DNA of 64,000 nt from positions 4,588,001 to 4,652,000 of the forward strand of contig NZ_CP114039.1 in assembly GCF_026965535.1 (NCBI RefSeq), written 5' to 3'. Shown one piece after another: positions 1 through 9,797 of the stretch; position 1 is the first letter of the stretch, and every line of letters starts with the position of its first letter. The translations under genes were made by a program, and so were the position numbers. Below the pieces are notes generated by a model. The model searched no databases. It saw only the letters and a program-made list of their open reading frames with translations, and was not told the origin of the DNA. This stretch comes from Corallococcus sp. NCRR. Lineage in GTDB: Bacteria; Myxococcota; Myxococcia; Myxococcales; Myxococcaceae.

Positions 1-954
1 CAGTACTGGGACGCGGCCAGCGCCCGGGCCTTCATCTTCGCGCTCTCCCGGCTGGCCGACACCGTCCCGCCGGGCGCACGCAGCCTGCGCTTCATCGACT
101 GCTATCGACGGGGGGAGCTGTCCCCCGAGACGCGGACGCTCGTGGCGGGGCTCGTCGAAGCGGGCCTGGCGCGCATCGTGGAGGTGGACGCCCTGACGGA
201 CGAGGACGTGAAGCGCATGGTGGCGGGCATGGGGCTGCCGGGCGCGGAGGCGCACGTGGAGGCCCTGGCCCGCTACACGGGCGGCAATCCCCTGTACGTG
301 GTGGAGACGCTCAAGCACCTGCTGGAGACGGACTCGCTCCAGCGTGAGTGGCCCCAGCGGCTGCCACCTCCGGGGCGCGTGGGGCCGCTCATCCAGCGGC
401 GTCTGGAGGGGCTGTCCCCGCTGGCGCTCCAGTGCGCGCGGCTCGCGGCGCTGGCGGGGGCCTTCTTCCGGACCCCGCTCGTGGCCGGGGGGCTCCAGGT
501 GAAGCCAGCAGAGGCGCACGAGGCGCTCACGGAGCTGGAGGCGGCCCAGGTGCTGATGGGCGAGCGCTTCAGCCACGACCTGGTGATGGAGGCGGTCCTG
601 GCCGGTATGGGGCCCGGCGAGGAGCGCGTGCTGCACGCCCGGCTCGCCACGGTGTTCGAGGAGGACGGCGCGCCCTCCATCCTGTTGGCGCACCACTGGC
701 TCGGGGCCGGACGGACGGAGCGGGCACTGCCCCACCTGCTGGCGTCCGCGCGCTCCGACGAACAGGTCCTGCCGCCCGAACTGGCGGCGGAGCACTACGC
801 GCGGGCCGCGTCCCTCATGCTGTCGCTGGGACAGCACGAGGACGCCGTGCAGGCGCGGGCCGCCGAGGCGCGCTGCCGGCTCCAGGCCACCCCGGCGGGC
901 GTCCTCACCCCCGGGCCCGCGGCGGGCCCGGGTGCTCGAGGCCGCCGCGGCTGA
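1..954 (+). CDS. 3' part of an AAA-ATPase/TPR signalling protein (partial)
   Basis: The frame is open from the first base, so the true start lies upstream. The visible 317 residues read as the back half of an NTPase module followed by helical repeats: a winged-helix-like stretch around 'ALARYTGGNPLYVVETLKHLLE', then TPR-like helices rich in Ala/Leu. This arrangement is known from STAND-type ATPases attached to Ser/Thr kinases, adenylate cyclases or LuxR/BTAD regulators, which are abundant in myxobacteria; which of these it belongs to cannot be seen. The last ~20 residues (Pro/Gly/Arg-rich) look unlike the rest, so the C-terminus may be shortened compared with relatives, which often carry more TPRs. 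It converges on the diiron oxygenase gene, 13 bp away. Confidence 0.75.
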   Translation, partial: QYWDAASARAFIFALSRLADTVPPGARSLRFIDCYRRGELSPETRTLVAGLVEAGLARIVEVDALTDEDVKRMVAGMGLPGAEAHVEALARYTGGNPLYVVETLKHLLETDSLQREWPQRLPPPGRVGPLIQRRLEGLSPLALQCARLAALAGAFFRTPLVAGGLQVKPAEAHEALTELEAAQVLMGERFSHDLVMEAVLAGMGPGEERVLHARLATVFEEDGAPSILLAHHWLGAGRTERALPHLLASARSDEQVLPPELAAEHYARAASLMLSLGQHEDAVQARAAEARCRLQATPAGVLTPGPAAGPGARGRRG

Positions 955-967
955 GCTTCAAACCGGC

Positions 968-1927
968 TCAGGCGCAGTAGTACGTCGGGGCCAGCTCCAG
1001 CACGCGCTGCTCCGCGACGGGTGAGAGCGCGCGCAGGCGGGAGAGGAAGAGGGGGGCCTTCATTCCCATCCCGATGAAACCCCAGACATACGAACGCTCC
1101 TGGGACTCGGACAATTGCTGGCGTTCGGCGGGCGTGAACGTGCGCCCCACCGCCTTCTCCAGCGTCTGGAGATCCAGCGCGAGCTGCGCGTTCAGGGTGC
1201 CGCGCAACGCCTGGAGCAGCTCCGCGTACTCGGTCAGGGCCGCGTCCAGGGCTTCGGGCGCCTGCGCGAGGATCTTCTGGGCCTCCAGGAAGTCCAGACG
1301 GGTGTGCTGCGCCTCTTCCAGCCAGTGGTGCTTGAGCAGGTTGCAGAACAGCGGATCCAACGTCTCGTCTTTGTTTCCGCGAACCGTTTCCTGGTAGTGC
1401 TGCTGCGTCATCAGCTCCATGTGCAGGTTGAAGATCAGCACGCCCAGGTTCGACTTCGCCATGATGGCCCGGGCCACCTCGACCTGGTTGTCGAGCAGGG
1501 CGGGGGCGACCTTGAAGCCCTTCGCGAACGCGCCGGTGAAGCGCGCGAAGAGCTGCTGGTGCTTCAGCTCCTCCTCGGTGAAGCGCAGCAGCGCCCGCAT
1601 GTGCGTCCCGTTCCCGTGAAGCTCCAGGCTGGCGCGCTGGGCGGCCAGGGCGACGGCGTACTCCTCCAGGAACAGGAACAGGTGCGCGTAGCTGTTGGAG
1701 CGGATGTGATTCAACATCAGCCGCTCCTCCGCGCTCAGGAAGGAAATGGCTTCCGTTCCGGTCAGCGCGTCCGAAAGGAACCGGTGGCTGAAGTCGAGCA
1801 CGGTGTCCCTGGGCAACAGCTCATCCAGACGCCAGGACACCCGTTCGGAACTCTGGATACAGGACTGGTACTCATGGGTTTGATTGAGCATTGATGAATC
1901 AAACGGGTTTTCCCTGCCTTGGGTCAA
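968..1927 (-). CDS. Diiron oxygenase (AurF/ferritin-like fold)
   Basis: 319 residues, predicted mainly helical. Ligand motifs typical of carboxylate-bridged diiron enzymes are visible: Glu88/89 in LFLEEY, Glu120-x-x-His123 in the EELKH helix, Glu171, and Glu205-x-x-His208 in the EEAQH helix. This two-ExxH pattern is that of the AurF-like N-oxygenase and related ferritin-like oxygenases, which use O2 to oxidise amines or other small substrates; the substrate here is unknown. It follows the LytTR regulator gene by only 13 bp on the same strand, so the two are probably co-transcribed. An alternative ATG lies at 1891 (residue 13); neither start has a strong ribosome binding site. Confidence 0.75.
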   Translation of the reverse strand: MTQGRENPFDSSMLNQTHEYQSCIQSSERVSWRLDELLPRDTVLDFSHRFLSDALTGTEAISFLSAEERLMLNHIRSNSYAHLFLFLEEYAVALAAQRASLELHGNGTHMRALLRFTEEELKHQQLFARFTGAFAKGFKVAPALLDNQVEVARAIMAKSNLGVLIFNLHMELMTQQHYQETVRGNKDETLDPLFCNLLKHHWLEEAQHTRLDFLEAQKILAQAPEALDAALTEYAELLQALRGTLNAQLALDLQTLEKAVGRTFTPAERQQLSESQERSYVWGFIGMGMKAPLFLSRLRALSPVAEQRVLELAPTYYCA

Positions 1928-1940
1928 TGGGTGGAAGTCT

Positions 1941-2744
1941 TCACCCCTGGGCCAACAGCAGACCCAGCCGCTCGCGGTAGCCGCGGCTGAGCTTCAGCGT
2001 GGTGCGGTCGCGCAGGATGACCTGGTATTCGCCATGGAGCAGCGGGCGCAGCTCCTGGACCCGCTGGAGGTTGACGAGCGTGGAGCGGTGGATGCGCACG
2101 AAGCGCTCTGGATCCAACCGGGCCTCCAGCTCCCGCATGGGTTGACGCAAGAGGTGGGCGTGCTCGCCCACGTGCACCTGGACGTAGTTGTCCTCCGCCG
2201 CCATCCAGTCCACGTCGTCCACGGCGAGCAGCGTCACCCGTCCCACCTCGCGGATGACCAGACGCTCCAGGTAGCGCGGGACAGGGGAGGGTTCGGGCAG
2301 GGTCCTCACGAGGCCCGCCAATTGCCGCACGAGCTGCTGGATGCGCCCCCTTCGCACGTGCTCCTTCGCCCGGCCCAGCACCTGGGCGAAACGCTGTGGC
2401 ACCCGGGGCTTGAGGAGGCAGTCCAGCGCGCCGGCCTCGAAGGCGCGCAGCGCGTGTTCCTCCTTCGCGGTCATCAGGACGACGGCGCCCGCGCACGCGC
2501 TCCCCGCCTCGCGCAGCACCTGGAAGCCGTCCAGGTCCTCCAGGTCCACGTCCAGGAAGAGGATGTCCACGGGCTCGCGCCGCAGGGCCTCCACGGCGGC
2601 GCTTCCCTCGGAGTGGACCGCCGCGACGTGCACGTCGGCATCCGCCTCCAGCAGCGGCAGCACGAACCGCCGCGTTTCGGATGCGCCTTCCACCACCCCC
2701 ACCCGGATGGGGACGGACTCGAACACCGCGTCTTGAAGCCCCAT
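1941..2744 (-). CDS. LytTR-family response regulator
   Basis: 267 residues. Residues ~10-130 form a receiver domain with the phosphoacceptor Asp65 in ILFLDVDL and the late Lys in CLLKP. The acidic pocket is reduced to one Glu (Glu19), so phosphorylation may be weakened. Residues ~165-265 are a LytTR DNA-binding domain (the stretch DDVDWMAAEDNYVQVH and FVRIHRSTLVNLQRV are hallmark). The frame stays open upstream, but the ATG at 2744 is preceded by GGGGGGAAG and begins where family members begin. No histidine kinase is adjacent; the diiron oxygenase immediately downstream is the likely co-transcribed partner. Confidence 0.88.
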   Translation of the reverse strand: MGLQDAVFESVPIRVGVVEGASETRRFVLPLLEADADVHVAAVHSEGSAAVEALRREPVDILFLDVDLEDLDGFQVLREAGSACAGAVVLMTAKEEHALRAFEAGALDCLLKPRVPQRFAQVLGRAKEHVRRGRIQQLVRQLAGLVRTLPEPSPVPRYLERLVIREVGRVTLLAVDDVDWMAAEDNYVQVHVGEHAHLLRQPMRELEARLDPERFVRIHRSTLVNLQRVQELRPLLHGEYQVILRDRTTLKLSRGYRERLGLLLAQG

Positions 2745-3000
2745 CGTCTTCCCCCCGTTCCTCGATGCCAGCTCACCCCCGTCCTGGAGCGCTTCACCCG
2801 GATGCGTCGATTCCAGAACGAGCCGTGGATCGCCATGCGCATCGGGGGCAGCGAGGTGCCCGGGAACACGCGCATCGTGCGGAGCCTCATCCGCGTGGGC
2901 GACACGGCGGGCGACGACGCGGGGAGCAGGACGGGGTGCGAGGCGGTTTTGCATGACCTGCCCCGCAGCTTCTGATGGCAGGCGTGACGGCGGCGTGACT

Positions 3001-3027
3001 GGCGTCCGGGAGTGGGGTCCGGACGCC
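3001..3027 (-). terminator. Hairpin after the repeat lipoprotein gene
   Basis: A perfect 9-bp inverted repeat (GGCGTCCGG / CCGGACGCC, 9-nt loop) lies 13 bp beyond the stop of the lipoprotein gene ending at 3040. No T-run follows on the minus strand, so termination is inferred from position and stem strength only. Confidence 0.5.
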
Positions 3028-3039
3028 GCGTGTCAGGCT

Positions 3040-3993
3040 TCAGGGCGCGCCGCAGGTCGAGCAGTCGGCGCCGCAGCTGTCATAGGTCTTGCCCATGCCA
3101 CACGACTCGGTGAATTGGCAGACGCCATCCCCGCAGTTGAAGATGTCCTGGGCGCGCAGCCGGGTGGTGAGGGCCTGGTACGACACGCCATTGACGACGC
3201 AGCGCTCCCAGAAGCCGTGCGTCGCACTGCGGGTGCAGACGCTGGCGCACATGCCCACGTGCTGGAGCGGGGCGCACCCGGTATTCTCACCGGCCCCCTT
3301 GGCGGAGAGCGCGCAGCCGCGGGGCGTGCTCTCCGACCTCGTGAGGTTGCGGTCGTTGCCCACGAAGACGCCCTCTCCGGTGAACAGGTTGCCGAAGAAG
3401 CACGCCTCCTTCTCCGGGTAGTCCGTGGCCTCGTTGGCCGCCATGGGAATGACCCCCGCGGAGTTCTGGCCCTGAAGCGAGAGGGGAACCGAGACGCCGT
3501 ACTTGTTGACGTGCGCGGCGAGGCACGCGGACATCCGTTGCTGCTCCGCCACGGTGGCGGCGGCGCCCTGGGCCCAGGCGGTGGCCAGCCCCAGGCGGCC
3601 CGGCCAGGAGTAGGTGACGCCCGTGACGGGGTTGGTCCAGACGCGCGTCTGTCCGGCGGGCAGGGCGCAGGCAACGACATACCGCATCACCATGTCGGAG
3701 TAGGCGACGGACGCGTTGCCGTTGAACCAGGTCGAGAACGAAGTCGCCGCCAGCCCGTTGGTGGACAGGCCATTGGTGGACAAGCCATTGGTGGACAGGC
3801 CGTTGGTGGACAGGCCGTTGGTGGACAGCCCATTCGTGGACAGGCCATTGGCTGAAAGGACCTCTTGCGAGAGCTCGCCAATCTCTTGCGGAGCCAGCGC
3901 ATCCCCGTCACTTCCGACGCAGCCTCCCACGCCCAGCAGCCCCAGCCATGCGGCAGCCACGATCCAAACCCTGCTCAACGTCCGTGCCTTCAT
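3040..3993 (-). CDS. Secreted lipoprotein with NGLST repeats and Cys-rich tail
   Basis: 317 residues. Residues 1-25 are a lipoprotein signal peptide ending in LLGVGGC (lipid-attachment Cys25). Residues ~48-82 are tandem copies of the pentapeptide NGLST, a low-complexity pattern seen in myxobacterial surface proteins. The central ~190 residues are unrecognised and contain several cysteines. The C-terminus has the spacing CGDGVCQ...ESC...C...DC..C, which matches the myxobacterial cysteine-rich repeat family found at the ends of exported proteins. The likely location is the outer membrane or cell surface; function is unknown. It appears to be a single-gene unit with a hairpin behind it. Confidence 0.8.
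   Translation of the reverse strand: MKARTLSRVWIVAAAWLGLLGVGGCVGSDGDALAPQEIGELSQEVLSANGLSTNGLSTNGLSTNGLSTNGLSTNGLSTNGLAATSFSTWFNGNASVAYSDMVMRYVVACALPAGQTRVWTNPVTGVTYSWPGRLGLATAWAQGAAATVAEQQRMSACLAAHVNKYGVSVPLSLQGQNSAGVIPMAANEATDYPEKEACFFGNLFTGEGVFVGNDRNLTRSESTPRGCALSAKGAGENTGCAPLQHVGMCASVCTRSATHGFWERCVVNGVSYQALTTRLRAQDIFNCGDGVCQFTESCGMGKTYDSCGADCSTCGAP
3751..3855. repeat. Seven tandem 15-bp units encoding NGLST
   Basis: Seven consecutive 15-bp units, variants of CAGGCCGTTGGTGGA read on the plus strand, sit in frame inside the lipoprotein gene. Differences are single substitutions per unit; the last copy (3841-3855) is the most diverged. The 5-codon period means copy-number change would not break the frame, so slippage could vary linker length. 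Confidence 0.95.
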
Positions 3994-4323
3994 TTGAGCG
4001 CCCCCCGGCGAGTGCGACGTCAGGCGCGTAGCGAATGTCGGACGTCCCCGGAGTTCACGGCCTGTCGCGCATCACTGAGCCTAACGGGCGCCGCGCGCGC
4101 GGGCCTCTGTCCTCCCGTGAGGGGTTGAAGCGACCTGGACAGGCTTTTCGCGAAGGTCGCCACGCGCCCGCGGGAGGTCTTCGTCAACGAACACCCGAGG
4201 GCCCGGAACCCAACCGTTCCGGGCCCTCTTTCCTGCTTCAGCGCCGCGGCGGCCGCCCCATCCCACGACGTGCGTCACGCGCTACGGCCTGGCGAAGGCG
4301 CCCGCCGCTGATTCCGGATGGGG
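3994..4323. other. Intergenic region between lipoprotein and fadB genes
   Basis: 330 bp holding the promoter side of the lipoprotein gene and the 3' side of fadB. Apart from the hairpin at 4197-4230 I see no gene and no clear promoter. Confidence 0.5.
4197..4230. terminator. Strong GC hairpin with short T-run, 3' of fadB
   Basis: A perfect 13-bp stem (GAGGGCCCGGAAC / GTTCCGGGCCCTC) with a 6-nt loop. TTT follows on the plus strand and AAA precedes the stem on the minus strand. It lies ~95 bp beyond the fadB stop, so a terminator for the minus-strand fad operon is the simplest reading, although the T-run is on the opposite side. Confidence 0.6.
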
Positions 4324-6501
4324 TTATTCGAGCCGCTCTCCACGCTCAGCCCTGGCGACCAGGGACGCGGGCGGCAGGAAGTGCTTCCCGTAGCGCTCCG
4401 CCAACTGGCGCGCGCGGGTGACGAAGCCGCGCGGCCCCGTGCCGGACGGGCCTTCGTAGCCGTTGATGTACTGCACCACGCCGCCCGTCCAGGGCGGGAA
4501 GCCGATGCCCAGGATGGAGCCCACGTTCGCGTCCGCGGTGGAGCGCAGCACGCCCTCGTCGAGGCAGCGCACCGTGTCGATGGCCTCCGCGAAGAGCATC
4601 CGCTCCTTCATGTCCTCGAAGGGGATGGTGTGGCCGGGCTTCGTGTAGTGCTGCGTCAGCCCCGGCCACAGGTTCGTCCGCTTGCCGTCCGCGTAGTCGT
4701 AGAACCCGCCGCCCGTGGAGCGGCCCTTGCGCCCGTGCTGGTCGATCATCGCGTCCATCACCGCGTAGCTGCCGTGGTCCACCCACGGCTGGCCCGCCGC
4801 CTCCACGGCCGCCTTCGTCTCCTGGCGGATCTTCCGGGGCAGCGTCAGCGTCAATTCGTCCACCAGCTGGAGCGGGGCGGCGGGGTAGCCCGCCTGGAGT
4901 CCCGCCTGCTCGATGGACGCGGGCGCGATGCCCTCGCCCACCATGGCGACGGCCTCGTTGAGGAACGTGCCGATGACGCGGCTGGTGAAGAAGCCCCGGC
5001 TGTCGTTGACGACGATGGGCGTCTTGCCAATCTGCACCGCGATGTCGATGGCCTTCGCCAGCGTCGCGTCACTCGTCTGCTTGCCGGCGATGAGCTCCAG
5101 GAGCGGCATCTTGTCCACGGGGGAGAAGAAGTGCATGCCGACGAAGTCCGGCGGCCGGTTCACGCCCTCCGCGAGCAGGGTGATGGGCAGCGTGGAGGTG
5201 TTGGACCCCAGCACCGCGTCCGGCGCCACCACGCCCTGGATCTCCTGGAAGACCTTGTGCTTGAGCTTCACGTCCTCGAACACCGCTTCGATGACCAGGT
5301 CGCAGCCCGCGAGCGCGGCGGGGTCCTCCGCGGGCGTGATGCGCGCCAGGAGCGCGTCGCCCTTCTCCTTCGTGACGGAGCCCTTGGAGACGGCCTTCTC
5401 CACCAGCTTGACGGAGTAGCCCTTGCCCTTCTCCGCGGCGGCGAGGCTCACGTCCTTGAGCACCACGTCGATGCCGGCCTTGGCGCACACGTAGGCGATG
5501 CCCGCGCCCATCATGCCGGCGCCCAGCACGCCCACCTTCTTCGCGGTGTGCTTCGGGATGCCCTTGGGACGGCCACCGCCGGAGTTGATGTGCTGCATGT
5601 CGAAGAAGAACGCCTGGATCATGTTCTTCGCGACCTGGCCGACGACGAGCTCCGTGAAGTAGCGCGATTCGATGGTGAACGCGGTGTCCACGTCCACCTG
5701 CGTGCTCTCCACCGCCACCGCCATGATGGCGCGCGGCGCGGGCATGTTCGTGCCCTTGAGCTGCTTGCGCAGGTTGGCGGGGAACGCGGGCAGGTTCGCC
5801 GCGAACGCCGGGTGGGACGGCGTGCCGCCGGGGATCTTGTAGCCCTTCTGGTCCCACGGCTGCTGCGCCTTCGGGTTCGCCTTCACCCACGCCTTCGCCG
5901 CGGGCAGGAGCGCCTCCACGGAGGGCACCACCTCATGCACCAGCCCCAGCTCCTTGGCCTCCTGGGGGCGGTATTTCTGGCCCTGGAGCAGCACCTTCAT
6001 CAGCGCGTCCGTGATGCCCAGCATGCGCACGGTGCGCACCACGCCGCCGCCGCCGGGCAACAGGCCCAGCGTCACTTCCGGCAGGCCCACCTGCGCGCCC
6101 TTCACGTCCGCGAGGATGCGGTGATGGCACGCGAGGGCGATCTCCAGCCCGCCGCCCAGCGCCGCGCCGTTGATGGCCGCGACCACGGGCTTGCCCAGGG
6201 TCTCCAGCGCGCGCAGCTGCGACTTGATCTCCTGGCCCAGGTCGAAGACCTGCTTCGCCTCGCTCTTCTTCACGTTGCGCAGGTCGTTCAAATCGCCGCC
6301 CGCGAAGAAGGTCTTCTTCGCGGAGGTGATGACCACGCCGGTGATGGAGTCCTTCTCCTTCACCAGCCGGTCCACCGCCGCGCGCATGGACTTCACGTAG
6401 GCGGCGTTCATGGTGTTGGCGGACTGGGAGGGGTCGTCCATCGTCAAGACGACGATGCCGTCCGCGTCCTGTTCCCAGCGCAGGGTGTTCTGTTCGCTCA
6501 T
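4324..6501 (-). CDS. fadB: Multifunctional fatty acid oxidation protein: enoyl-CoA hydratase / 3-hydroxyacyl-CoA dehydrogenase
   Basis: 725 residues, the usual FadB length. Residues ~10-190 are a crotonase domain with the oxyanion-hole stretch AALGGGLEIALACHHR. Residues ~320-500 are the NAD-binding dehydrogenase domain (GVLGAGMMGAGIAYV, then SNTSTLPIT and GMHFFSPVDKMPLLE), followed by the two C-terminal helical domains. It catalyses the hydration and dehydrogenation steps of beta-oxidation in the cytosol. The ATG at 6501 was chosen because alignment-like family features begin there; the open frame continues 29 codons further without family character. It follows fadA by 38 bp and should form the alpha2beta2 complex with it. 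Confidence 0.93.
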   Translation of the reverse strand: MSEQNTLRWEQDADGIVVLTMDDPSQSANTMNAAYVKSMRAAVDRLVKEKDSITGVVITSAKKTFFAGGDLNDLRNVKKSEAKQVFDLGQEIKSQLRALETLGKPVVAAINGAALGGGLEIALACHHRILADVKGAQVGLPEVTLGLLPGGGGVVRTVRMLGITDALMKVLLQGQKYRPQEAKELGLVHEVVPSVEALLPAAKAWVKANPKAQQPWDQKGYKIPGGTPSHPAFAANLPAFPANLRKQLKGTNMPAPRAIMAVAVESTQVDVDTAFTIESRYFTELVVGQVAKNMIQAFFFDMQHINSGGGRPKGIPKHTAKKVGVLGAGMMGAGIAYVCAKAGIDVVLKDVSLAAAEKGKGYSVKLVEKAVSKGSVTKEKGDALLARITPAEDPAALAGCDLVIEAVFEDVKLKHKVFQEIQGVVAPDAVLGSNTSTLPITLLAEGVNRPPDFVGMHFFSPVDKMPLLELIAGKQTSDATLAKAIDIAVQIGKTPIVVNDSRGFFTSRVIGTFLNEAVAMVGEGIAPASIEQAGLQAGYPAAPLQLVDELTLTLPRKIRQETKAAVEAAGQPWVDHGSYAVMDAMIDQHGRKGRSTGGGFYDYADGKRTNLWPGLTQHYTKPGHTIPFEDMKERMLFAEAIDTVRCLDEGVLRSTADANVGSILGIGFPPWTGGVVQYINGYEGPSGTGPRGFVTRARQLAERYGKHFLPPASLVARAERGERLE

Positions 6502-6539
6502 GGTGTTCGCTCGAAAGTCTTTGAAAGGGGAGGGAAGGG

Positions 6540-7751
<1,212 letters not shown>

Positions 7752-7780
7752 GGGGAGCCTCCTTGTGAGAAGGGAGGGGG

Positions 7781-7995
7781 CTACAGGGACCGGGCGACGA
7801 GCTCCTTCACGACCTCGTTCGCGCCGGCGAAGATTCGCAGGACGCGGGTGTCCGCGAACAGATGGGCGAGGGGGTATTTCTTCAAATAACCGTCCCCCCC
7901 AACAGCTGGAGGACCGCGAGGCATGCCGGGTCGGACACCCAGTGCTTCGCCATGGCCGCCGTTGTCACATCGAGTCCGCCTTCCAGGGGGAGGGA
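7781..7995 (-). pseudogene. 3' remnant of an acyl-CoA dehydrogenase, frameshifted
   Basis: The last ~39 codons encode a clear acyl-CoA dehydrogenase C-terminus ([36 protein letters not shown]). Directly upstream, in another frame, sits the preceding conserved segment ([16 protein letters not shown], then LQLLGG). The two are joined by a run of seven G (C7 at 7894-7900 on the plus strand); eight would restore one frame. The other ~300 residues of a normal dehydrogenase are missing, because the LRR gene begins at 8049 on the opposite strand. Both truncation and frameshift indicate a dead gene. The exact upstream limit of homology is uncertain. Confidence 0.8.
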
Positions 7996-8048
7996 GCGCG
8001 CACCCAAGGCGCTGCCAGCCTCCGAACGGTTGGGATAGAGGTCGTGCC

Positions 8049-9671
8049 ATGAAGAAGAAGCCCGTGTCTCCCGCCGCCGGCCTGCCGTTCGAAATCCTCA
8101 CCTGGTCGCAGGTTCGCGACGAGGTGAAGGCCCCTGGCAATCGCGAGGAGGACCTGGACCGCGTGCTCGTGCTCACCGGGAATGTCGTCATGCCCCACGA
8201 CCTGGGGCTGGACTTCCACCAGGGAATCTTCGCGCAGGATGACGAGGACGCGCCCCCGTTCACCGGCCTCATCGTGCGAGGCGACCTCACCGTCGAAGGC
8301 TGCGTGCTCAACTGGGAGAACGACTTCGGTCCGTTCCTCCAGGTGCACGGCAACCTCGTCGCGAAGCGCATCGCCATTGGCGGTGCCCGGCTCCACGTCA
8401 CCGGCGACCTGACGACCGAAGACCTGGTGGCGGTCTACAACCACGGCAGCGTCTGCGTGGGCGGCAACCTCAAGGCCCGCACGCTCGCCTCGCATTACGC
8501 GTTCAAGGTGGCGGGCCGTGTCGATGCGCACCGCTACCTGGGCCAGGACTCGAAGGTGTTCGCGGTGGCTGGCGGGGTGGAGGACGCGGGCAATCCCCAT
8601 GAAGCGAAGGGTGTCTTCGTCCCGGCGGTGGTGCGGGATGGCCGCGTCGATCTGGAAAAGGCACGGGCCCGGTTGGCGGAGGGCAAGCCCATTGCCCGCG
8701 ACGCGTTCACCAGCATCCGGGAGGCGTTCCGTCAGCTCGTCGCGAAGAAGCTCGCGGAGCCCGACAAGGTCAAGAGCCTCACGCTGGAGGACAAGGGGCT
8801 CACGTCCCTGCCGGAGGAGCTCTTCCTGTTCCGCAAGCTGGAGAAGCTCAACCTGCGCCGCAATGAGCTCCGCGTGCTTCCGGAGGAGCTGGGACAGCTC
8901 ACGGAGCTGCGCGAGCTGGACCTGCGAGGCAATGGCCTGTTGGAACTGCCGGAGTCCATCGGCGAGCTCAAGAAGCTGCGGGTCCTGGACCTGGAGGCCA
9001 ACTGCCTCTGGCGGCTGCCGGAGTCACTGGCCGGATGCGTCGAGCTGCGGCGGGTGAATCTGGTCAACAACCCCTACGCCTACGTCCGGCGGGCCTTTGG
9101 GAGCTGGCGGCAGGTGAAGCTCATGTTCGACTTCCCGGAGGTCCTCACGCGGCTGCCGAAGCTGGAGGTGCTCACCTTCGAGGGAACGCCGCTGCGCACG
9201 CTGCCGACGCGGCGTTTCGACAGCACGACCTTGAGCAAGGCCACGGTCCTCAGGTCGCTGGTGACGCAGGTGGATCCGGAGCTGCACGCCCAGCTCCAAC
9301 TGGACGTGGAGCGCAGCCGCGAGAAGGCGGCGGCCTATATCGGCTACTGGTTCAAGCCGGAGACCGTGCGGCTGGAGTCCTTCCACGACGCGAAGGCGGA
9401 CCGCTACGACTTCGCGGAGGTCCTCGCGCTGCTCGCGCTGCTGCTGCGCATCAACATCCCCACGGCGGCTCCCTACGAAGAGGCGCTGGCGAAGTTCCGC
9501 GTGCAGAGCCGGGAGATCGCCCGGTACCTGGACTGGGACGGCGACAAGCCCCGGCATGTCCACGCGCTCTTCGGAGCGCTGCGCGACGCGCTGGTGCCGC
9601 TGGGCGAGCCGTATCCCGGCGACGCGCTCATCGCGGGCCTGCGGGACGTCTTCGCGGCCCTCGCTGGTTGA
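8049..9671 (+). CDS. Leucine-rich-repeat protein with N-terminal beta-helix (polymer-forming-like) domain
   Basis: 540 residues. Residues ~40-190 are a series of short beta-strand turns (LIVRGDLTVEGC, LQVHGNLVAKRI, LHVTGDLTTEDL, VCVGGNLKARTL) like the right-handed helix of bactofilin-type polymer-forming proteins. Residues ~245-345 contain LRRs of ~23 residues (LEKLNLRRNELRVLPEELGQ and relatives). The remaining ~190 residues are unrecognised. No signal peptide is seen, so it is probably cytoplasmic; a scaffold or protein-protein interaction role is inferred. The ATG at 8049 opens the first family-like residues (MKKKPVSPAAG); the frame is open further upstream but over the dead dehydrogenase. 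Confidence 0.85.
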   Translation: MKKKPVSPAAGLPFEILTWSQVRDEVKAPGNREEDLDRVLVLTGNVVMPHDLGLDFHQGIFAQDDEDAPPFTGLIVRGDLTVEGCVLNWENDFGPFLQVHGNLVAKRIAIGGARLHVTGDLTTEDLVAVYNHGSVCVGGNLKARTLASHYAFKVAGRVDAHRYLGQDSKVFAVAGGVEDAGNPHEAKGVFVPAVVRDGRVDLEKARARLAEGKPIARDAFTSIREAFRQLVAKKLAEPDKVKSLTLEDKGLTSLPEELFLFRKLEKLNLRRNELRVLPEELGQLTELRELDLRGNGLLELPESIGELKKLRVLDLEANCLWRLPESLAGCVELRRVNLVNNPYAYVRRAFGSWRQVKLMFDFPEVLTRLPKLEVLTFEGTPLRTLPTRRFDSTTLSKATVLRSLVTQVDPELHAQLQLDVERSREKAAAYIGYWFKPETVRLESFHDAKADRYDFAEVLALLALLLRINIPTAAPYEEALAKFRVQSREIARYLDWDGDKPRHVHALFGALRDALVPLGEPYPGDALIAGLRDVFAALAG

Positions 9672-9680
9672 GCCGCCTGG

Positions 9681-9712
9681 TGACGCCAGACATCAGGTGA
9701 TGATCGGCGTCA
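9681..9712. terminator. Nested palindrome after the LRR gene
   Basis: Inverted repeat TGACGCC...GGCGTCA enclosing a second one, CATCA-GG-TGATG, only 9 bp after the LRR stop codon. It can fold as one interrupted stem of twelve pairs. There is no T-run; it could be a terminator or a protein-binding site upstream of the next gene. Confidence 0.45.
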
Positions 9713-9797
9713 TCGCGCTGGGCGGGGCGCGCTCGGCCCAAGTGACTGATTTCACGGAGTCCCAGGGTTGGCATGTGCCGTGCTCTTGGGTCCCGGC

